64,000 nucleotides of DNA from contig QVRM01001092.1 of the NCBI GenBank assembly GCA_003439945.1, forward strand, positions 89,501 to 153,500, written 5' to 3'. The notes under the pieces are model-generated. The model did not search any database and was not told the DNA's origin. It worked only from the letters and a program-made list of their open reading frames with translations. Numbering within the stretch: the first letter of the stretch is position 1; each line of letters begins with the position of its first letter. The translations under genes and the position numbers were made by a program. This stretch comes from Dermanyssus gallinae (Eukaryota > Arthropoda > Arachnida > Mesostigmata > Dermanyssidae). Of this stretch, positions 57,601 to 64,000 are shown in pieces.

Positions 57601-59820
57601 AGTAGTTGTGGTAGTAGTAATAGTAGTAGTCGTTAGTAGTAGTTAGCAGCAGCAGTGGCTGTTTCGAGCGTACAAGCCTAAAACCGCCTATAGTCGTGGC
57701 TGTACACGCGTAGTAAGCCGATAGTCCCTAGTAGGATCGGAGCACAGATTCTGTTGCAGACTCGAACAATGGATGGCACAGTGCACACAGCAGCAGCAGC
57801 AGCGGCAGTTGCGTGACAGAGCGCCTGTCGATCGAGCGACGTGACAGCACGAACAGAACAACGGAGGGCGGCAATAATCCCGGGCGTCCTCACGTATCGA
57901 TGGCGCTCATGACGACCATGCTATCGGTGGTCCGGAATCTCCAGAAGTCCAGCCAAATCGGCGACACCTCCTGAATCTTGCGAGTCGATCCGTTCGACAT
58001 GTGAACGACAACACGTCAACGCCCCGCCTTACCCGGTTGCTTAGCGAGTCAGGTTAGCAAGCAAACAGCGGAACAACGAGTAGATCCACGAGCAGCAGAT
58101 GTTCTCGACAGGTGGGTGACTTACTGGCCTTGTTAGCTGTATCGTCGTTGTTCTCGTTAAATCGTTGTCCTCTGCACAGAGGTCTCCTCACACCTACAAC
58201 TGCACTCCATTAGCATCATTATCACCACTACTACCCACAAACACCACCATCGTCATCGTCGTCATCATCATCATCCTCCTCACCATGATCATCAACACTA
58301 ACCTCAACCTGTGACAAGCTAGCAGGTGCGCATGCATGAATGATGCGACCACCTCTCCCTCGGCAGTGGTAAGAGAGGCGTGGGGTGATGAATGTGTGCC
58401 ACCACCACACCGCCGCGTTCGTACGTCAATGAACGAACGATCGATCGATCGATCTACTTAGAAGATGAGTGCGTGTGACGTTATGGACACGACAATGTGG
58501 ATGATGCGGACGTGGCCCGGGAGCAATCCGTGGCCCGCGGTAACTTGGCAATACTGTACTGTATTGCACTGTCTGTCTGTCTGTGTGTCTATCTGTCAAT
58601 CAACTAGTCAGTCACGGAGGTAGTCACTCCGTCGTAGCTATAGAGGGCCGTCGTCGGCCGTGTGTTGTGTCGTTGCGGAGGTGTGCATGCACGCACCCGT
58701 TCACCGAAGTCAGCACAGCAGCGAACGTATCCTCCAACATCACACGCAGCGCACACGCCGGTAGAGAGGTGTGAGACCCCTACCTCCACCACCACCACGT
58801 CAACAAGCGATGTGGCACTGTGACGCTGTGGCAGGCACTGTCGTTTCTAACAGTCTGCACTGCAACGGCAGCGGCAGCAGCAGCAGCAACAACAGCAAGA
58901 GCAACAACAGCAGCAACAACAACAGCAAGAGCAGCAACAACAGCAACAACAGCAGCAGCTCCTGCAACAACGACGACGACGTTGGCGTCAACAACGGCTT
59001 TGTTACGCTGATGATGTACCAGTAAAACGACAACCAACACCATCAGTACCATCAGCAACAGCAGCTACAACCAACTAACAACCATCAGGTCGTTCATCGT
59101 CATCGTCGTGGCCATCGTCTTTGCTTCAGTCAGCAGCAGCAGCATCAGCAACAACAACAACAGCAACAACAACGGCAACTCAACAGCACGAACCATACGT
59201 AGACAAGCTACGCTCTGATTTGCCACTGACTAGAGAGGCTGCTTGCTGGTTGCTGGCTACGACTGAATGACTGGCTGTCTGGCTGGCATGAGTGACGACT
59301 GCTTGCCTGCATGAGTGGCTCACTGACTGACTCACTAACTGACGGACTGACGGTCTGACGGACAGACTGACTGACTGACTTCATAGTTCCGAAGTTCCGA
59401 CGGTGCCGAAGACGGCAGCCTTACTACGGACATGACTTCGTGCCGCGGCTCTTGCTGCTGCTGCTGCCGCTGCTGCTGCTGACGACTCGGCTGGTCGGTA
59501 CCGTAGCCGCTGTTGCCGCCGCTACCGCCGGCGGTCGCCGCTCCTAGGATGATCCCTTTCTCCTCTCTCATATCCCGCTTCTCTATCTCTCACTATTTAC
59601 GTTTCGGTCTCTCTCTCTCTCTCCCTCGTGTTCGTGGGTTCCTTTCCTCACTACCTCCTACCCCTCATTCTCTCTCTCATACACACACACACACGAGACA
59701 CTGTTTCTCTCACTCTCTCTCTCTCTCTGTGTATTTAAATATCTATATATCTATCTATTCATGTATTAATCTCTCTCTATCTAACACGCGTGTTCTTTTC
59801 GTTCGGGGTGCCCTCTCCAG

Positions 59821-60225
59821 GCTCTCGTGCACGCCCGAAAACGGGAACAGCAAGAGAGCTACATGAACATCATCAACCACCACCATCACCACCAGCACTA
59901 CCAGAAGAAGAAGGTAATGGTGATGAAGAAAATGATGATGATGATGATGATGATGGTGATGAAGACGATGACTATGGTGCTGACGACGACGACGGAAACA
60001 GTGAAGAGTCGAAGACCCACCGTAGTGCAGACAGAACGCCAACCCGCGTGCGTCAGGATCGGGGTCCATTTGTCGCGTCGGCTTCCCCCCGACTAGGGCG
60101 GGTGAGAGTCGACGTCGATCGTCGACCCGACCGATTGACCAACAACGGTGGTGCAGCAGCAGCACCGGCAGCGACTTCAACGCAAGGCGCCGAGGCGCAC
60201 GAGCGCCCGAAGTTTACCTACCTAT
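59821..60225 (+). CDS. Possible internal exon with acidic run, gene unknown
   Basis: An open + strand stretch of about 405 nt lies between a good acceptor (pyrimidine-rich, CTCTCCAG) and a donor-like GTAAAC. It encodes a His/Pro-rich start, a long Glu/Asp run (EEEGNGDEEN, then poly-Asp), an Arg-rich part (THRSADRTPTRVRQ) and an Ala/Thr-rich end. I recognise no domain. It could be a chance reading of GAT repeats. Splicing to any other exon was not found. Confidence 0.25.
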
Positions 60226-60526
60226 GTAAACTTCTCTTGATGCTGCCTTCTCGACCCTGTCCCTATCTCGCTGTCTCCCCAGCTATATCCGCCGAGTTTT
60301 TTTGTTGTTGTTGTTACTACTGTTGTTGTGGTTGTTGTTGCTGATGTTGTTCCTAATGTTGTCGTGGTTGTTTTTCCTAATGTTGTCGTGGTTGTTGTTC
60401 CTAGTGTTGCGTTGTTCCTACGGTTGCTGCTGTTCCCGCAGCTGTTCCTGTTGTTGTTGTTGCTGCTGTTCTTACTGTTATTGTTGTTGCTGTTTCCATC
60501 GTTGTTGTGTTGTTGGGTCACACACA

Positions 60527-60560
60527 ACAGTAGGGTATTGTTGCAACAATATCCTACTGT
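60527..60560. repeat. 34-bp palindrome without spacer
   Basis: ACAGTAGGGTATTGTTG is followed by CAACAATATCCTACTGT: 17-bp arms with one mismatch, inside a GTT-rich tract. Confidence 0.8.
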
Positions 60561-61671
60561 GTATTTTGTGTTGTTCCTACTATTGTTGTTGTTGTTGCTG
60601 TTGTTTCTACTGTTGTTATGGGAATTATAGTTCTCGTACCCTTCATTTCCCCTCTTCTCCTCGTCTTCCTCCGTCTATTTGTTGCTGCTGTGTGGTCGCG
60701 GTTATGATCGAAGCAGTAGAAATTGCATTCGGAGCCGCTACTTAGCCATATGTCGACATGCAGTCGCAATTTTCTTTTCTTCCCCTCGTGGCGGCGGGCG
60801 GTGGGAAGAGAGGCGCGGGGAAGGGGAGGCGCGGAATGGCAAATGGAAAGACAGCGGAAGGGAGAAAGAGTCATTATTGATGTTGCCATCGTCGTTGTTG
60901 TTGTCGTTGTTGCTACTGCCGCCGTCATCCACGAGTCGTCACCATGATAGCTGCTGCTGCTGCAGTCGTTGATTGTGGCGGTCAAGGAACAAATGGTACA
61001 AGGAGATGCAGGTGGCACTGGTGCAGGTCCAAGTCCAAGATCGCCCACGAGAACGACGGACACCACGGCAACAATAGCAATAACAACAACTAAGATAACA
61101 ACAGCTTTAACAACAACCACGACGACGACGACGACAATGATGGTGGTGATGATGATGATAGCGATTAGGATTAAAGATAATCATGATTACAATGATGATC
61201 GTCGACAGACAGTGACACGCGCGGTGTAATCATAATTATAGGCACGACAGAATCGACACCTGCATTTCTAACAGTGTTTCCGAGGAGAGCTTCATTAACA
61301 CTTTTTCTTTCGGGCTGACCCGACAGATGTTTCAGCCAGCATTTAGCGTCCACAGATTCGCTTTCGCATTGCTTCGTCGCAAGACGGACCCTATAAAAAC
61401 AAATGGGGCAACAACGGGGATCGGGGACCCGGGGACCCGTGCACCCTTGTCTCTCCTCCGGTCGCAAGGCGGACGCGAATGCACCACGCCACTCTCCGCG
61501 CGCTTGACATGCCATTAATACCAGACGCACGTTCGACATGATTTAATACTAGACGAATCTAGTGATGGCTTAGAACTATGGCTACACCTAGAACGGACGG
61601 CCGGGCCGCCACCGCCGTGGGTGTCTTAAACCTATTGCAAATGCCCTAGCTGAAACAACGTAAGCAGTAGT

Positions 61672-61742
61672 AGAACAACAGGTTTCCACAATTAGAAAAC
61701 AACAACAGGTGTCCACTATTAGAAAACAACAACAGGTTTCGA
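61672..61742 (+). repeat. About 24-bp tandem repeat, three copies
   Basis: AACAACAGGTTTCCACAATT-like units followed by AGAAAAC occur three times just upstream of the SINE at 61789. Confidence 0.65.
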
Positions 61743-61788
61743 CTAGTGATCAATCTAGTCGATTGACTGGCCCTTCACAGTAGTGATC

Positions 61789-62065
61789 GCGGCGTGGTCT
61801 AGGGACGAGGGCCGGCGGTGACTACTGCGCTAGTCATGGTTGTGGGCATCTACTGTCGGCCGTCGCCGGTTCGATTCCTCTTGATGCTGTTGTTGTTGAT
61901 TGAATTTTCTTTGAGCGATGCTCATTGACAATAGATGGTAGTGAGAACATACCACTGAGAGTCAGCGGCTGTGCTGCTGCTGCTGCCACAAACAACAGTT
62001 GGTAACACCCTAGATATCTTAACATGCCTGGCCCTTTAAAGACGATATTTCTAGAAATTGGGAAA
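61789..62065 (+). mobile_element. tRNA-derived SINE, family B
   Basis: A box TGGTCTAGGGAC about 61795 and perfect B box GGTTCGATTCC at 61868-61878. The body TTTTCTTTGAGCGATGCTCA and GAGAGTCAGCGG are shared with the copies at 35640 and 63739. It contains a private CTG expansion. Confidence 0.8.
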
Positions 62066-62535
62066 TTGTGTTTAGTTTTTACAATCAATTACAACTGCGC
62101 GTACCACTGCCACTACTAGAACTATTACTACTACTACCTAACTGCTACTAGAACATTTAATTGTTTAATTGAATATATGCTACAAACATTTCTATTAGAA
62201 CTATTTTTGCTTTACTTCACTGTTGCTGCTGCTGCTGCTGCTACTACTACTACTACTACGCCCTCTGCTTCTACGTGCCTGTCGAAGCCATATTTCGTGA
62301 TATTTGCGTTAATTGAGAGTTTTACTACCTAAATAAATGAATTGTTTATTAACTTAAATTAGATTCACTATTATAAACTATATTATATAAGTGTTACTTC
62401 ACTGCTGATGTTGCCGCTGATGCTGTGGCAAAAATTAAATTAAAATCTACTTTATCCACTTAACTGTTTGTCTTTGCGGTCATTCGAACTCTTCGTTGCG
62501 CCTTTCACGCATTGCGCTGTGACACAATTCTGGCG

Positions 62536-62568
<33 letters not shown>

Positions 62569-63738
62569 GTGTAAGAGCACTACAATTGTGAGGTTTGAAT
62601 GTGTACCCTCGTTATTTCATGCTTTCCCTGTAGCTTACTACTCTCAAATTCTCTTTTATTATTATTATCGCCATAAAACGTGCTTGTCGGATTCACGGAT
62701 ATTTCCTCATACAACGATTAACTTGCAACAACAACAACAACAACAACAACGACAACAAGAGCGTTTCTGGCTGACTGGTGACAGGCACCAATAACACCTC
62801 ATCACGTCTCACTTCATACCGAGGCAACGCGCACTGACACTGATTGTAACGGTCGCAGCCGCAAGTGCAAACTGCAATCAATCGACCGTCGTCGGCCGTC
62901 AATTTCAGTCAGTATGACGACTCATTGCCAAGCTCCAGTGTCAAGCGATTTTCCTTTCCGATTCTCCTCTCTCTCTACCCCCCCCCCCTCTGTCTTTGTT
63001 TTTATCTATGTATCGATCGATTTCTATATATCTATTTCTCTCAATCTCTTTGTCTCGACTCACTACATGCTGTTTACTCTTCTATCTCTCCATATGTCCG
63101 GGCGTCGTACGATTGCTGTTCTTTGACAGTCATCACATCCAATCGAATGTGTCGTCATTTTTCCAGCGCATGCAACAATGCCATAGCACCTGCGGCCATC
63201 CCCGGTATTCCCGTTTGGCCAACAAAAACAATGCATAATTCACTTTCGCTCATTCCACACGCATTCCATATGACAACCAATGCCAGCGTATATTATATAT
63301 GTACAATCTTTTACCCAATTCCTCCCCATCTGGCCACCAGGGTTTGTCTAGAGGCGCTGTCTTGGCGGTTACTGCGGCCTTTTTTTCACCCCTTTCCACG
63401 TATGTTGGCCTTCCTTATGCGACTTTTGTCACTTTCGGTTGATGGATGAGGAACAATCAGATCAGATCAACGACCGATGAAAAAAATCAGATCAACGACG
63501 TTGATGAACAGATATCGCATTCATGAATAATGGAAACATTTGCATTGATCAAGCATTGGTGAGAAGTAAATGGTCTGATCAACGAATGGTGATGAAACTG
63601 ACCAAATCAATCAATTTTTGACTCAGTTGAGGTCGCCGTCAATTTTATTTAGGTCGACTCAATTCATTGTCTTCATGTTCCTCGCATGCATTTTGCCGCC
63701 TTATAGTCTTATTTTTCAGTTTTGAGTCTTATTTTGGG

Positions 63739-63925
63739 AATAGATGATGAACCAAACCGCTGCTGAGAGTCAACGGCCATGCTGTCACAAAAACTTTTGG
63801 GGAAACCCTAGATGTCTTAACATGTCCGGCCCTCGGTGCATTGAAGATATACCTCGGGTTAAGTTTTAAGCCCGTAGGGGACGGAGGATAGTCTAGAATT
63901 AAAAACAACCTCCTTAAAAATGTTT
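63739..63925 (+). mobile_element. SINE family B, 5'-truncated copy
   Basis: Begins at the AATAGATG part of the family B body and keeps GCTGAGAGTCAACGGCCATG, CCCTAGATGTCTTAACATG and the terminal AACAACCTCCTTAAAAA. The tRNA head is missing. Confidence 0.7.
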
Positions 63926-64000
63926 TAATTAAAGCCTTATTTTTTACGCTTTCTTTCTCTCTCCATTGCCTGCTCTCTCACTCTCTCGCTACAATAACTG

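Larger units (their letters stand above)
57595..61160. repeat. Triplet-repeat-rich upstream region
   Basis: CAG/CAA runs at 57790-57810, 58866-58975 and 59140-59175, a GAT run about 59930-59957, GTT/CTG runs at 60300-60620 and an ACG/ATG run about 61115-61160. Its composition contrasts sharply with the AT-dinucleotide introns. It may contain the ABCD promoter and 5' UTR, or low-complexity exons of another gene; neither can be proven. Confidence 0.7.
61250..64000. other. Right-hand flank
   Basis: Holds two family B SINE copies, the 24-bp tandem repeat, an (ATT)n run about 62536-62568 and a (CAA)n run about 62727-62757. No exon could be supported. Confidence 0.5.

Noticed and set aside
58771..59058. 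Ser/Asn-rich (+) or poly-Val/Leu (-) frames
   Set aside because: Pure products of CAG/CAA repeats; nothing points to translation.
60222..60527. Thr/Asn-rich - strand frame with LGTTTTT repeats
   Set aside because: Explained by the GTT-rich tandem repeat on the + strand.

Overview
This is nuclear DNA from an intron-rich animal, most likely an arthropod. The reasons are: short GC-rich exons with GT/AG borders set in AT-rich introns, a papilin with a long lagrin-repeat array (an architecture known from arthropod papilin/lacunin), decayed mariner and non-LTR elements, tRNA-derived SINEs, and very many (AT)n microsatellites. A mite-like or other non-dipteran arthropod is only a guess.

Two genes can be rebuilt exon by exon, and they converge. 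On the + strand, 319-20044 holds the 3' part of a papilin gene (Ppn): 19 exons, 5448 coding nt, 1815 codons plus stop, open in a single frame through every junction. In order it encodes the end of a TSP1 domain, 19 lagrin repeats, 9 Kunitz domains with Pro-rich linkers, a His-rich octapeptide repeat, an antistasin-like Cys module, a WAP domain, two Ig domains and a short tail without a PLAC domain. The 5' part (start codon, ADAMTS-like cassette) lies left of the window. On the - strand, 57201-26424 holds a complete ABCD1/ABCD2-type peroxisomal half ABC transporter: 9 exons, 2358 nt, 785 aa, with all NBD motifs intact. Its first intron is 24.6 kb and is filled with transposon debris.

Mobile DNA lies in introns and between the genes. 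There are LINE fragments at about 11.76-12.74 kb (+), 23.17-23.81 kb (-), 33.64-36.45 kb (-, two fragments) and 53.74-54.96 kb (+, two families). Mariner-type transposase relics lie at 13.9-14.7 kb and 49.2-50.1 kb. tRNA-derived SINEs occur in at least two families (copies at 1 and 46.67 kb; copies at 35.64, 61.79 and 63.74 kb). The most structured repeats are a three-unit hairpin array in ABCD intron 6 (28.2-28.56 kb), a 73-bp palindrome in a Ppn intron (15.62 kb) and a 57-bp minisatellite (13.4 kb).

The region upstream of ABCD (57.6-61.2 kb) is different: it is rich in CAG/CAA/GTT/GAT triplets, contains one possible acidic exon on the + strand, and may include promoter/UTR sequence. I found no tRNA, rRNA, CRISPR or bacterial-type features. 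The two genes have unrelated roles (extracellular matrix and peroxisomal lipid import), and their adjacency carries no evident functional meaning.
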